DNA of 64,000 nucleotides from Thuidium tamariscinum. Lineage: Eukaryota > Streptophyta > Bryopsida > Hypnales > Thuidiaceae. Positions 34,731 to 47,145 of this stretch are shown one piece after another. Below the pieces are notes generated by a model. The model ran no database searches. It saw nothing but the letters and a program-made list of their open reading frames with translations, and was not told the DNA's origin. The position numbers were made by a program, and so were the translations under genes. Within the stretch, counting starts at the first letter, position 1. Each line of letters starts with the position of its first letter. The stretch lies in contig OX344753.2 of NCBI GenBank assembly GCA_947034885.2, positions 27,792,347 to 27,856,346 of the forward strand, written 5' to 3'.

Positions 34731-35660
34731 TTAACCCCTAAAGGACTGAAGTCCCCTCGGGGGGCACTTGGAATTTTGGGCAGGCTTGTGTGACTTGAAT
34801 TTTTTATATTATTTTTTGAAACTTTTTTTGAAGATAGGAAATCAGATTAGCTTTCCAAAAATATAATTTTTATTTCAATTGGTGCTTGGAAGCAAAAGTT
34901 ATGCCATTCTATGTCCAAAAAGTAGTTCGCCTAGCAGAAAAAAAAACCACAAAAAAAATTATTTTTTTATTTTTTTATTTTTTTTCTTGAATATTTTGTT
35001 TTGTTCTACATCTGAATCTTTGTTTCATTTTATTTGGACTAATAATGAGAAAGTTATGGACAATCTTGAATTTCGGGCAATCTAAGCACCTTCTTCAGAA
35101 AATAACTTATAGAATTCATTTTTGAATGCAATTTTTCAAATTTTTCAAATTTTCTTTTTTGATAGGGTTTAGGATGTTTGCAAGAACAAGCTCACCATTG
35201 GGATCATGGTTTTTCAATTCCATATTAAAGTTATTAACAACTTAGTGTTTTGTTCAATCTTGGACCTACTTTTACTTAACAATTTTTTAATGAATGAAAA
35301 TCAAGTAGTAGTTTTTTTTTTAAAATTTCCCTAATTCCCAACTCAAATGTTCAACATAAAAAATTTTAACTTCATGGTCCATAGTGCAAAAAAATTCAAC
35401 AAATGGCAATCAAAGTCATCTAAAATTGCAAGTCAGAGTTCAAAAACTTTTTTTTCCAACTTTGAATGCTAATATCTTCCAATCGGTACAGTCAAACTTT
35501 ATGAAATTTTTACCATATGATCTCAAACAAGTAATTTAAAAGATCCTATGGTTAGATTCTAATAAAATTATTATTTTTTATTTTTTTGGGAGGAAGTAGC
35601 AAACATGGCAGTTTTGAGTGGTTTTCAAGCCAGAAAATGCCTCAATCCTTTAGGGGTTAA
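34731..35660 (+). mobile_element. TTAA/CCCCTAAAG element (piggyBac-like MITE), copy 8
   Basis: 930 bp, TTAACCCCTAAAGGACTGAAG ... CCTTTAGGGGTTAA, with both TTAA copies intact. It belongs to the subgroup with 'ggacca(c)ttgtcccc' after the TIR. It is the best reference for the copy split by the solo LTR at 38678. Confidence 0.7.
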
Positions 35661-35794
35661 ATATTGATCAAATTTTCAATTCTCACAGATCTAATTCATA
35701 GCTAAATTGGTCTTATAATTTAGACTATACAAGTTTATAATTTAGCCTTCTAATCTTCTCCTAATTGAATCTTAAAAATTAATCTCTACAGGAC

Positions 35795-37992
35795 TGTGAG
35801 CGATTCTATCTCCACCCTTGAGCTAAAAGTTTATCACACAAATTCTATGTCTAATCAAGTAATTCTCCCTAATTGGGTGTTCAAAGAGTGCCTTCCAAGC
35901 AATGAACTCTTTAAATGACGTCTTCTGAGTACTAATTTTACTACTAGGTTTTGTTGTTAATTCAAGCCTTTATGGTAGATGGTCCTAATTCTATTTTGAA
36001 AATTAACTAATCTATTCTACCTTGTCGATTGAAAGTGTGCCTAATCCTAATTCCAAGCATTCGATAAAAAGAAACTTAGTAATAAAACAATGAGAATAAA
36101 AATCAAATGGAATCGGTTTACCTCCTCCGCGTAAATCTCCATAGTCCCATCGTCAAACATCATCATGTGAAGATAGTCTCCCACAACCTCGCCATTGAAA
36201 TCATCACAGCTCTCCATCTAATTCATCATAATTCTCAATTCGTTGGGAAATTAAATCTATCTTGGAAAAACAACTAATGGTGATATGGCTCTAAGTTAAT
36301 CACGTATTTCCTTTTATACCTAAATTCCTGGTAATTGGAAAAATATTGCAAATCAACTTAGTCTACCTATTTAATTAAGCCCCTAGCAAATAATCTATTC
36401 TAACATCAATGGGAATTTAATTTAATCGTTAGTTTTTTGTTTTGTTAGTTTTTTGTTTTAAATTAATATTTAAATTTGAATTAGGAAATAATCTAGAATT
36501 CTAACCAAATCTTGTCAAATCTTAATTGATTTTTGAATTTCCATTAATTCTTAAAGAAATTGGTTGTCAATTTGTCTTTTTTCTTTCGACTTATTAGGTG
36601 AATTAAATTATTTTAAATAAAAAATTATCATCAAATCTTTTTAAATCTAATTAATTTTTGAATTTTTGTTAATTCCTTAAAAATTTGGTTGTCAATTTGT
36701 TTTTTTCTTCTTGGCTTATTAGGCCTAATAAAAGAAAACTAACAAAATCCAAACTTCCGAGGGCTCTAATTAATAACTAACTACCAAAGAATGTAGAACA
36801 TTCCTCAAGAATAAAAGCCAATTCAATAGTAAGATTCTAAAACAATGATTTTAAAATTGTCAAGGTAAGGAATATGGTACCTTGTTTAATAGTGAGATTC
36901 TTTGAAAATTGATTGTTTATTGTTAATTCCGTCACATGGTTGTCTCCCCGTAATCCTATTCCTCTTAATCCCTTCTTTTTCTCTCAATCTTGCATTTGCG
37001 TTTTTGCAATGTTTAGTGGAGAAGTTGACCATGGAGTTTTGAGTGAATGGAGCTTCTATGATGGAATTATCAAAGTTACAAAGATTGGATTTTTGATGTA
37101 AAATCAAAAGCGGTAGTGGATGTTTAATTCTGCATCTTTTGAATTTTAATTAAAATCCAATTTTTGTAATATCAATTTCCAAACCCAATTTTGTGTGAGA
37201 AACACTTACTTGTTTTGTTGTGTGTCTTTTTTTTGTGTTTTGTTTTCCGAGCTGCTTGTTCGCTCCTAAACTACTTGCTGAGGCCCCCGGCTCCGAGCTG
37301 CCTGCTAACGAGCCTCGGCTGGTGGCTAAAGCCCGATGCCACATGGCGAGGCGCCACTGGCTGGGATCCGAACCGGTCTTGCTGGTTCAGTCGAGCTGGT
37401 CTTTGTTGGTTTAGTTGAGTTGGTCGTGCTGGTTCGGTACGAGATGGTCTTGTTGGTTCAGTGCAAGCTGGTCAGACCACACTTGGTTGGATCTCTCCTT
37501 TTTTTTGGTTTTTGGTTACTAACTAATCTAACTACTAGTTCTAAATTTTGGAGTCTAATAATCTAATTTCTTTTTGGGAACCTCAAGGTACATAATGTCC
37601 TATCCACGAGGAAAATGGAAAACTAAGGATGTTGGGAAGTGGTTGGAAATGCAAAATACGGGTGACGTGGGAGTTGTACTTAGGACTTTAAAGCCTGCCT
37701 AATCATTAACTACAATAATATCTTGGAAATCATGAAATTTCTAAGATAGTTGGAAGCCTTTTTCCGTGGCCACCTTGGATTTGGAATATGAATCAAATTG
37801 ATCCCCAAATTTTATAGTTGAAATTTGTGGGGGTTCAAAGTTTCGCCGTATAGAAATCAGTCAATAGTATTTTGGAGACTTTATTTGCAAAAATGAGGTA
37901 CACATAACAGTGTTGAACCGAACTTTCACTTTAAATCCTCAAAATCTCTCGGTATTTCAAGATTTTGCTGCCAAAGGAGGTACACATGACCA
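35795..37992 (-). mobile_element. Partial solo LTR of the 4 kb LTR family, copy A
   Basis: Begins TGTGAGCGATTCTATC and is colinear with the first 2.1 kb of copy C (56216-60143), in the same orientation. Read on the LTR's own minus strand this is its 3' part. Similarity ends sharply at about 37992, where the GTCCG block begins, so the promoter-side part is missing. It appears more diverged than copies B and C are from each other. It contains the 96-nt conserved open stretch (36122-36217). Confidence 0.7.
36122..36217 (-). CDS. LTR-embedded conserved short exon, copy A
   Basis: 32 codons from ATG to a GAG|GTAAAC splice-donor-like junction, beginning MESCDDFNGEVVG and ending MEIYAEE. Same length, without gaps, as in copies B and C. 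Preceded directly by ATG-AAT-TAG, a one-codon upstream ORF. Most differences from copy B are synonymous. Described only as a conserved segment of an old LTR. Confidence 0.4.
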
Positions 37993-38001
37993 GGGATGAC
38001 G

Positions 38002-38592
38002 AGACGTCTGGACGTCCATGGGATGTGGACGCTACCCCTCGGACGTCTTTTGACATTTGAATTTTTTTTTGACATACGTCCAGCGGACGGGCGACCAGAC
38101 AGCCATACGGACGGCCTTTTAGTAAGACGGAAGGTGGACGGGTAGTCGGTCGGACTACAGACGGGAGGTAGGATAGCGGTCAGTCAAATTGCGGATGGGC
38201 GGTCGGTCAGACTGCGGACGGAAGGCGGGACGGCGGTCGGTCGAAGTGCGGATGGGCGGACAGATTGCGGACAGCAAACCAGTCCATTGGTAGGAAGTGC
38301 GGACGGCACCCCCACGCGTCCGCCCGCCTTACTGTCCGAAGTCTGCAGTCCGCACTCCGTCCGCAGTCCGTAGTCCGTCCGCAGTTCGCAGCCCGTCCCC
38401 AGTCCGTCCGCTGTCCGCAGTCCATCTACAGTTTCTCCGCTTGTCTGACCTAGATCCACCCGCCTCGGAAGGGCCATCCAATTGGAGTCCATCTGCGAGC
38501 CCTAGCCGTCCGCCCTACCTGTTTGCATCGTCGGGGCCGTCCGAGTAGCGGTCGACACGACCCGTCTGCCCGTTGGCGTCTCGGCGATTCGG
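38002..38592. repeat. GTCCG/GGACG-rich block, second copy
   Basis: About 590 bases rich in 'gtccgcagtccg', 'gacggacgg' and 'ggacgtcc', like 3540-3862. It lies exactly between the truncated end of LTR copy A and the start of a TTAA element. ORFs through it are low-complexity shadows. Confidence 0.55.
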
Positions 38593-38598
38593 GGGGTA

Positions 38599-38677
38599 TT
38601 AATCCCTAAAAGCCCATTGTTCCTTTGGGGGACTATTTGGAGTTCGGGCAAGCTCCGATGAATTGATTTTTGGTGAC
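38599..38677 (+). mobile_element. Left piece of a TTAA element split by solo LTR copy B
   Basis: Starts TTAATCCCTAAAAGCCC and runs to the GTGAC target copy. The sequence continues at 46574 ('ttctttggaaactttctta...'), matching the uninterrupted order seen in 34731-35660. Confidence 0.6.
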
Positions 38678-40054
38678 TGTGAGCCCTCGAGATGGCACTT
38701 AGGACTCTGGGTCCATTTTTCGCAATTAAATAGCGAAAATTAGTTAAAATATTCAAGAAAAAGACATAAAAAGAGTGTTGAGGGAGTTTTGGTGTCAGTC
38801 TATGCCAAAATGGCAGAAAACCAACTTAGATGGTGGAAAATTCCTAATGCTAGAAATTTGAATCATTCTAAGTCTCCAAAGCAAGTATATGTGAAGAAAT
38901 AGTAATTCCGAGAGAAATAAGGAATAGAGAGTTAGTCAGTCCTAGCAATTGTCTGTGCAAAGTCAACCTTTTAAGGATGCACACGACATACTGACTAAGC
39001 TAAAAGAGTCTACTACAAGCGTGGGAGAGTTACCAGGGCTTAAGTTCAATTTTGGAACAAATTGGATTTAAAGGTAAAACCACTACAACGGATTTGGAGA
39101 ATTCGAATTTCACGAGACAAAAGATGGAGGATTGGAGATTGAAGACTACAGAGAGGTGTTCCAAGGGTAGGAACATGCCAGGAGCGAACAAGAATCAAAC
39201 AATTGTCCAAGATTCCCGGGCATCGGGAATTAAATTGTCCAATTGGGCAAAGTAATTCCAAATTGCTAAAATTAGAAAGGTGCAAGGTTGCATGGGACTT
39301 ACACCAAGAATCTAGGAGTGCCCTAGATGTTACCCAATTTATTTCGGATTTTTCCGAAATTCCACGTTGACTCCATGAGAAGTCAACCGCACATAGAAAT
39401 GTTCGTAAAATCATAGAAATTACGTATGATGCGGTAAAATCTCACTAAAAATTAGGATAGGTTTTTGTGTGCTTAATAAGCGCCCGGTCAAGTTTGAAGA
39501 CATTCCGACATTCCCAACTACCAAAACCGGCATCGACATCGAAATTCACTAGAAGTTACAAGTTGGCGGCGGGTTGACTGGCATATCAAGAGTGAATGAT
39601 GTCCGATTGTCGCAAATAAGGAGTCATTCCTTACTCTCACGGACATTCCTAACGACCCTGGCCTGACAGATTCATCAAAATGCGCAAATCCTAAAAGTTA
39701 GATTTTTGACTTTTAATTGGAGTTACTGTAATTCCAATTTGGGCGCGCAAATGGCCTAGGAGTGAGGGGTTAGGGGTCCCTTAGGCTAATTGGGGTCTTC
39801 TGAAGACAATGGCGCAGACGGTTTTCCGTTTCGAGTTGTTCCCTAAAAGATAGAGAGGGTCAGCTCTTAGTTTGACTTTTTAATCGTTAATTGCGGTTAA
39901 TTAGAAGTGATTTTGGAAATATCTCTTGGAAAATCAAAGATTGGATTTGGTCAAGATCTCTTTCTTGCGTAAAAAGCCATCTTTGGGCTAAAGAAAGACA
40001 ATTTTCGAAATGACTTTGGATTAATTTGCAAAATATCTACGTAAATTAGGGTTA

Positions 40055-42045
40055 CATTACAAAAAAAAGCAGGGTTTAAATGACTACGATATATGACTGC
40101 TACGCAGTCATTTAGGCCAAAAACGACTATGCCGTGACTTGGGGTCCAGAAGTCATTGTGGACAAGTCACGACCTACAGTGACTGCTACTATATTATCAC
40201 ATACTTGGATGAAAAAGGAATGACAAGGTCTACGTGGCACTTGTGATTTTCAGGCAATTGTTCAAAAATTGTGGGCAGTTGCCTATTCCACTCCAAAATT
40301 TTGGAGAAGTAGCACGACATCAGCAAATTCCAGAGTCACTTTGCAGTCACTATGGAGTCATTTGCAAGTTCGAGTACTGCTGACGTGGACATCCACGTCA
40401 GAGTCATGTGGAAGTCACTATAAAGTCATTATGTAGTCATTTTGATATTATGAAAAATCCGTACTTTGCTGACGTCAAAGTCACTGTGAAGTCATTATTT
40501 AGTCATTTTGCAGTTATAATGTAATTTGAGTATTGATGACGTGGAAATCCACATCAGAGTCACATAGAAGTCACTACAAAGTCATTATGTAGTCATTTTG
40601 GTATTATGAATAATTCGTACGTTGTTGATGTTAGAGTCACTGTGAAGTCATTATTTAGTCATTTTGCAGTTGTAATGTAGTCACTATACAAAGATGTTAA
40701 ATGCAATTTTTTTGTAGCAATGTGTGCAAAAGAAATATGTTAATAATTATATGGGAAGTAGTCACTCCACAGTCATATAAGAATACATTCAGAATTTTGC
40801 AACAATACACCATACACAATAATTTTGTATTGCACAATATATCACATACAATACACCATACACAATTCATACAATACAATACACCATATGCCATACACCA
40901 TTCACCATATACTGTACACCATACACCATATGCCATGCATTATTCCATGTATTTTAGTGTGTGAGTATGAATAGAAGAAATGTCAAGCCTTCTATAGAAG
41001 TAGGATAGTAGTTGGCAAGACAAAGCTTGTGGGATATGTGAAACACAGGAATTGCATTACAAATAATATTTTGAACCTCATTGAGGCATAGTATATTAAT
41101 TTTTTTCAAAAAACTTTGAACTAATGAAAGTTAGAAGATCATTGTCACTTTCACCTCCAAAATTTTTTTTTGGATTTTGAGCCTTAATTCAAAAATTATA
41201 GACAAGTTTGCTAGAAGGTTTGAAAAGAATTGACATAGAAAGAGTACTAGACTTTTGAATAGTTGTTTCGCAGTCACACGAAGTCATTTTGTAGTAGAAC
41301 CAGAGTGGTGATGTTGTCATTTTGTAGTAGAAACAAAGTGAAAAAATGTGACTTAATAATTACTATTGGGTCCTTTCTAAAGACCTTAGTGTATATTTAT
41401 TGATATTCTTTATATTTTAAATGTAAATTATATGAAGTGTTCAAAACTAGTGCAATGACAATGGCACACATTTCTAGAAGTATTGGTGGCATATTGATAG
41501 GAATTTAAATAAATCATAGAAATGGACCCTAAAGAAAAAAAATATTATACACGAATAAAGAAAAAGACCACCAACAATGCATCATTTCACAATAAAATTA
41601 TAAAACAAAAGAAGTCTTGTATTCTAAAAAAAGATGTTTAAGAAGAAATGAATAAGATAAACCTAGGGGAAGCACTCCATGTATTTATATTGTTAGCAAA
41701 CCACATGTAGTAAAGACTTTAGACCCTCTACTTCTTGAATATTGATGCAATGGTCAACAAAATGTATTTTCAATAAGTATTTGAGTTGGACTACATGTCA
41801 ATATGAGTCATTTCCCTTCATTTCTCAATCTTCTTCAAAGTCGTATTATATATTATTTGAAGTGAAAGTTTTCAACAATAGAAATCTAAGATTATTATCA
41901 ATCAAAGTTGACATTTATAAGTTGAATTTACCATTAGGAATAATTCTGGCTCTAAAAAAGGCTGCAAGTTTTGTACCCCCATGGTGCAAATCTATATATA
42001 CATATGTATACATATATACATACATATATATATATATATACACAC

Positions 42046-42118
<73 letters not shown>

Positions 42119-43808
42119 TGTATACATATACATATATATATATTTATTTATTTTTTAATAATTTTGAATCTAACAAGGTATTACTAGTCCCGTGTCAACA
42201 CTACATGAGATTGATAATTGATAAATATTTTTAAAAATATTTTAATTTCTTTATCAATTTTTTCATTTTTTCTTTTGGAACTGCACCATGGAGGTGCTCA
42301 AAATGAATTCTTAATAGCCTCTTTTAGGGTTGAAATTTTTCCTAATGAGTTTATTAAAAAATTAATAAGAGATTAAAAACTTATTTTATTGCATATGATA
42401 TACAAAATCTCCTAAGAATTATCTACTTAAGAAAAAAATCAGGAATAAAAAATTAGAAAGAATAAAAGATAACCTAAGGTATGCAACTCTTGTATTATAT
42501 ATGTATATATGTATGTATGTATGTATATGTATATATATGTCTATATATATAATAGTGTGTATGTGTGCAAAAGTCATTGGTGTTAAAACAATTGCTTTTG
42601 TAAAATTATATTGAATTTATAAAGATCAAGTTAAAAAAAGACCAAATTATAAAAAATTAAATGTAGAAAATTTTGGAGAGTGTACTTATTAATAAAAATT
42701 CACAATGTATATGAAGAATTGAAACACCTATGAATAATTTTAAAAATTTGACTACAAGAAATCCCACCTAGTTAATATTAAATTTTTTTAAAAAATCTAA
42801 AATATTGGATACCTTATTCTATGATACATATTTTAGAAAAACTCATATAATTAGTTTTTAAATACTTTAATAGTCCTCAAAAAATATTAATTTTATGTAC
42901 GTAATTACATTTTTGAATTTCTTGTTAAAAATGATATAAGAATTTTCTACATTTAAACAAATTACATCCCTTGAGATTGGACTAAAGTGCATTTATTTAT
43001 AAGTGATTGTAAGTAGGGCCATATACTATAGGAGTTGCACACCCAAGAAGATAACTTATTTACTTAAGAAAGATATTAGAGTGTGAGTGTTGAAAGATTC
43101 TAAAGGGCCGTTGCAAGAAACATAGTGCATTTTTTTAGAGCATTTTAGCATTAAACACTTTTTTCAACAAATTTTCCTATCTGTTTTTCCTACAAAAAAA
43201 TCTTAATTTGGCTTAAAAAAACATTGAAGTCATTTTGAAGTCACACAATAGTCATAGACAGTGGCGTTGTAGTCATAAAAAAAGATTGAAGTCCACGTCA
43301 GCAAATTGTCCTATCCATTTTTTCTACAAAAAAAATCTTGATTTGGCTTAAAAAACATTTAAGTCATTTTGAAGTCACACAATAGTCATAGACAGTGGCA
43401 TTGTAGTCATAAAAAAAGACTGAAGTCCACGTTAGCAAATTGTCTTATTCATTTTTTTTACAAAAATCTTGATTTGGCTAAAAAAAAACATTTAAGTCAT
43501 TTTGGAGTCACACAATAGTCATGTGCAGTCATTGTTAATGACTTCAATATCCATATTGGATGCCTCTCACTTCCCTTTAATATTGTCAATGTCATCTTGA
43601 ATGAATAGTTGTAGTAAATGTCACACTTCATCACTGCTTCATCCGCAAGTCGTTCAAAATGACTGAAAAATGACTTAAACACTTAGATAGTGCAACCTTG
43701 GTGCAATTATAGGATTTGTAGTCATTCTTTAGTTGTTCCGGACATCTAGTCATTTTGCAATTTGCAGTCACTTCGCGCAGTCATTTAGGACAGGGTTTTT
43801 TTGTAGTG
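40055..43808 (+). mobile_element. CACTA (En/Spm) non-autonomous transposon inside LTR copy B
   Basis: Left end CATTACAAAAAAAAGCAGGG; right end on the other strand CACTACAAAAAAACCCTGTC. The 3-bp duplication TTA lies on both sides (40052-40054 and 43809-43811). Subterminal regions at both ends are packed with AAATGACT / AGTCATTT / GCAGTCA words, as CACTA elements carry for transposase binding. No transposase ORF is present. The empty site is preserved in LTR copy C, where a single TTA is found (58766-58768). Confidence 0.85.
41990..42150. repeat. TA/CA microsatellite inside the CACTA element
   Basis: Long 'tatatacatata', '(ca)n' and '(ta)n' runs. Open frames through it (Tyr-Ile-His repeats) are artefacts. 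Confidence 0.8.
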
Positions 43809-43997
43809 TTAATTCCAAAATATTTTGGGTTAAGATCTTGGATTTGATTTGGCCAAGATTTCTTTGACAAAATGGGGATGTTTTTAGAAATTTCCACCAT
43901 TAAACAACTAATATTTTGGAATTACATTAGGGTAGTTTAGGGTAGGAAGTAACAAAGTGTTTTCACCGGCAATTACCGAGAGGGGCCCGGCCACGGG

Positions 43998-44005
43998 TAT
44001 ATAAG
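43998..44005 (+). promoter_or_regulatory. TATA box of solo LTR copy B
   Basis: TATATAAG within 'cgggtatataagggccccc'. Its distance from the LTR start, with the CACTA element excluded, is about 1,563 bases. The matching box in copy C lies 1,564 bases from its start. Conserved position and sequence support an LTR promoter. Confidence 0.6.
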
Positions 44006-44699
44006 GGCCCCCCTCGAGGTTGTCAGTACCCTTATTTCTCGCACCGACACTTTGTTTCCTCATTCTTGTGCTACCGACATAGTCGGAGCACTTCTTGAAC
44101 CAAAATTCTTGGCCAAGTCTTGTTTAAGTTTTATTGTTGAACATTGAAGGATTAGGGCCCTTCAAGTGATTCTTTCTCTTCTTTCTATTGTGAAAAGGCT
44201 AAGCCTTAACCTTGGATACAACTACCTCGTGGAAATTTCATGTATTGAGTACCAAAGTTCGGTTTAAACACTGTCATGTGTACCTCCTTTGGTGGCAAAA
44301 TCTTGAAATACTAAGACATTCTAAGAATTTAAAGTGAAAGTTCGGTTAAAACACTGTCATGTGTACCTCTTTTTACGATTAAAGTTCTTAAAATACTATT
44401 GTGGAATCCGCATACGGCGGAGCTATAAATCTCCCAATTGTCTACTAATCCAGAGAAAGGGAAGTGAGGCAAGGCCCGAACCATTCCAATACTCCATGCT
44501 TACAAAAGCTGGCAATCAAAATCCTTGATGCCTAAGGAGTTTTCATCACCCCCTTGCTTCCATACCAGTTCTCTTGGGCTATGCTTATAAGCAACTCAGT
44601 TAAGGATTAGCCTAGTACCAAACACTAACCCAACCATTATTTGATCAAACAGAATATAGTTTATCACATTATTTAGGACCAAAATACCCCAATTTAGTT

Positions 44700-45060
44700 C
44701 CAAAAGGACCAGCATACCGATCTAGTTAAGGCAGACCAGCATACCGATCCAGTTAAGGCACCAGCATACCGATCAGTCAAGGCACCAGCGTACCGATCAG
44801 TCAAGGCACCAGCGTACCGATCAGTCAAGGCAGGGCGTTCAGAACCCCCCTCCCCGAGCAGTCACGCCCTGCCATGTGGCGAGCGCCGACGTGTCTAGTT
44901 GCGGGGGGTTAGCCCAACCACGCTCCGCCACGTGGCGCCGGCAGGATGGGTGGGGGCTCGGTGGACAGAGCCCAGAGCGGACAGAGCCTGGGGAGAGAGC
45001 CCGGAGCGGACAGAGCCTGGGGAGGGAGCTCGGTGGACAAACTGTGGGGGACTCCAACAC
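44700..45060 (+). repeat. Minisatellite and GC-rich variable region in LTR copy B
   Basis: About five tandem copies of a ~26 bp unit 'accagc(a/g)taccgatcagtcaaggc' (44700-44830), followed by a GC-rich stretch with repeats of 'cggacagagcctggggag'. Copies A (37270-37480) and C (57680-57960) have different GC-rich repeat strings at the same place, so this is a fast-changing segment of the LTR. Confidence 0.6.
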
Positions 45061-46167
45061 CCCCCCACACTACAACAAAATTCGACATTCTAAAACTCAC
45101 AACTAAGAACACTCTAACTAAAATTTTGTTGTTGTAATCATTCAATTTTTGGTCAAATAAAATAGAGTTGTGAAGGAAACTCACAACTCCCGATTTTAAT
45201 TCTCCACCAAGAATTTAACAATTCCAACAACAAAGAATCTTGGTCAAACTTCCTCTAACACAAAACTCCATAGCCACCATTCTTCTACAAAAATTGCAAA
45301 ACATCTTGGATGTTAAATGAAGGAGGGAAGAAATTAGGAAGATTAAGGCCAACCGTGGGGGATTTAGGATTAAAAAATTCAAATCCAAGGAATATTACTA
45401 TTGCACGAGGTTCTTTATTCCGTAAGAATTGACCTTTGGAATTAAAAATCATTTAAAAAGAATCCTACTATTGAGATTTATTCTTGTTCTTTGGGAATGT
45501 TCTACATTCTTTGGTAGTTAGTTATTAATTAGATTCTTAGAAGATTTGGATTTTGTTGGTTTTGTTTTATTAGGCCTAATAAGCCAAAGGGGAAACCAAC
45601 AAATTGACAACTAATTTCTTCGCAAATTAAGGCAAATTTAAAAATGAATTAGATTTGAAAAGATTTGATGATAGTTTTTTGATTAAAATATTCTAATAAG
45701 CCAAAAAGAAACAAACAAATTGACAACCAATTTCTTTAAGATTAAAATTAATTAGATTTGAAAAGATTTCATGATAGTTTTTTTTATTAAAATATTTTAA
45801 TAAGCCAAAAGAAACAAAACAAATTGACAACCAATTTCTTTAGGATTAAAATAATTTCAAAACTAATTGGATTTGGAAAAGATTTGAAGAAGAAATTCCA
45901 TTCAAATTAATTTAATTCAATTGGAATTCGGTGGAATATCGAATTAGAATTAAAGTAGACAACAAAAGTAGGTAGCTATTAGATTTTTGATGATTTCTTA
46001 GAATAGAACATTGACCCACTAGGTAGACTAATTAAATTGCAGTATTTCTTAATTACCGGGAATTAGGAATTAACAGAATTACGCAATTAAAATAGCACTA
46101 CATAACATTTAATTTCCTTTTTAACCAGAATTAATTGACCAACAACGTGAGAATTATTATGGATTAG

Positions 46168-46263
46168 ATGGAGAGCCGGGATGATTTCGATGGCGAGGTC
46201 GTAGGGGAATATTTACACATGATGATGTTTGACGACGGGACCATGGAGATTTACGCAGAAGAG
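46168..46263 (+). CDS. LTR-embedded conserved short exon, copy B
   Basis: 32 codons beginning MESRDDFDGEVVGEY and ending MEIYAEE, followed by a GTAAAC donor-like site. ATG-GAT-TAG lies directly upstream. Compared with copy C, eight of nine differences are synonymous. Placed about 3.7 kb into the LTR, downstream of the TATA box, so it would be in the transcript leader. No homologous protein family is recognised. It may be an LTR-encoded leader peptide or the first exon of a spliced product. Confidence 0.45.
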
Positions 46264-46573
46264 GTAAACCGCTCGCATTTGATTTTCATTCTCGTTATTT
46301 TATTGTTAAGTTTCTTTTTACCAAATGCTTAGCATTAGATTTAGACAAAACTATAAGATAGAATAGAGTAGGATTGCTTGGCTGAATTTAGAATAGAATA
46401 GAAAGAATTATAACCACGAAATTAGATTAGAAACACTCAAAAGACGTGACTAAAAGAGTTCATTGCTTGGAAGGCTTTCTTTTTTACCCAATTAGAAAGA
46501 AAACTCAATTAGACACAAAACCCGTGTGAAAAACTCTTAGCTTGAGGGTGGAGTTAGGAGCGCTCACAGTGAC

Positions 46574-47130
46574 TTCTTTGGAAACTTTCTTACAAAATAG
46601 GAAAATTGATTACCTTTGTGGAAATATAATTTTTATTTCAATACATGACCCAATGCAAATGTTACTCCACGAAAAGCTCCAATTTATTTCCGGTGGGAAG
46701 TACAATAAATCCACAGAATTTTGAAATTATATTTGAAATTTTTTTTTCTTATAGATTACATTTTCTTCTATGTGAAAAGCTTTGATTCATTCCGCTTAGA
46801 ATAGGTATATGAATGTTATGAACAATCTTGTTTTGGGGGAAGTTTAAGCATCTTTTTGAAAAAATAACTTGTAGGATGCATTTCTAATAGCAATTTTGAC
46901 AATTTTTTAGAGAAAATTGTTTGACAAGCTTAAATTGGCTTACTCAAACAGTCTCACCATCGCAATGAATGTGTTTTGATTCCATCTTAGAGGTTTAGGG
47001 TTTAGTTTTCTTTTCAATCTCGGATCTACTTCTACTTAATAATTTTTAAAAGAATGAAAATCAAACATTTTTGTTTTAATTTTTTTTCCTAGACTACCAA
47101 CTGAATTTTTCTACCCAAAAAATTGGAAAA
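46574..47130 (+). mobile_element. Right piece of the TTAA element split by solo LTR copy B
   Basis: Continues the element begun at 38599: 'tatgaatgttatgaacaatcttgttttgggg' and 'ggatctacttctacttaataattttt' match 34731-35660 in order. The final TIR is missing because the tandem fold-back block starts here. Confidence 0.5.
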
Positions 47131-47145
47131 ATGAAAGCTCAACTA

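Larger units (their letters stand above)
38678..46568 (+). mobile_element. Solo LTR of the 4 kb LTR family, copy B, containing a CACTA element
   Basis: Starts TGTGAGCCCTCGAG and ends GGAGCGCTCACA. The 5-bp target duplication GTGAC lies at 38673-38677 and 46569-46573. Without the CACTA insertion it is about 4.13 kb. TG...CA ends, a 5-bp duplication and an internal TATA box identify it as a solo LTR of an LTR retrotransposon; no gag or pol is present. It is highly similar to the inverted copy C. An element this long without coding resembles LARD-type LTRs, an inference from size. Confidence 0.75.

Noticed and set aside
38184-38756. Overlapping frames on both strands
   Set aside because: Translations of the second GTCCG block and of AT-rich flank; mutually exclusive and low in complexity.
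41742-42234. Open frames rich in Tyr-Ile-His
   Set aside because: They only read through a TA/CA microsatellite inside the CACTA element.
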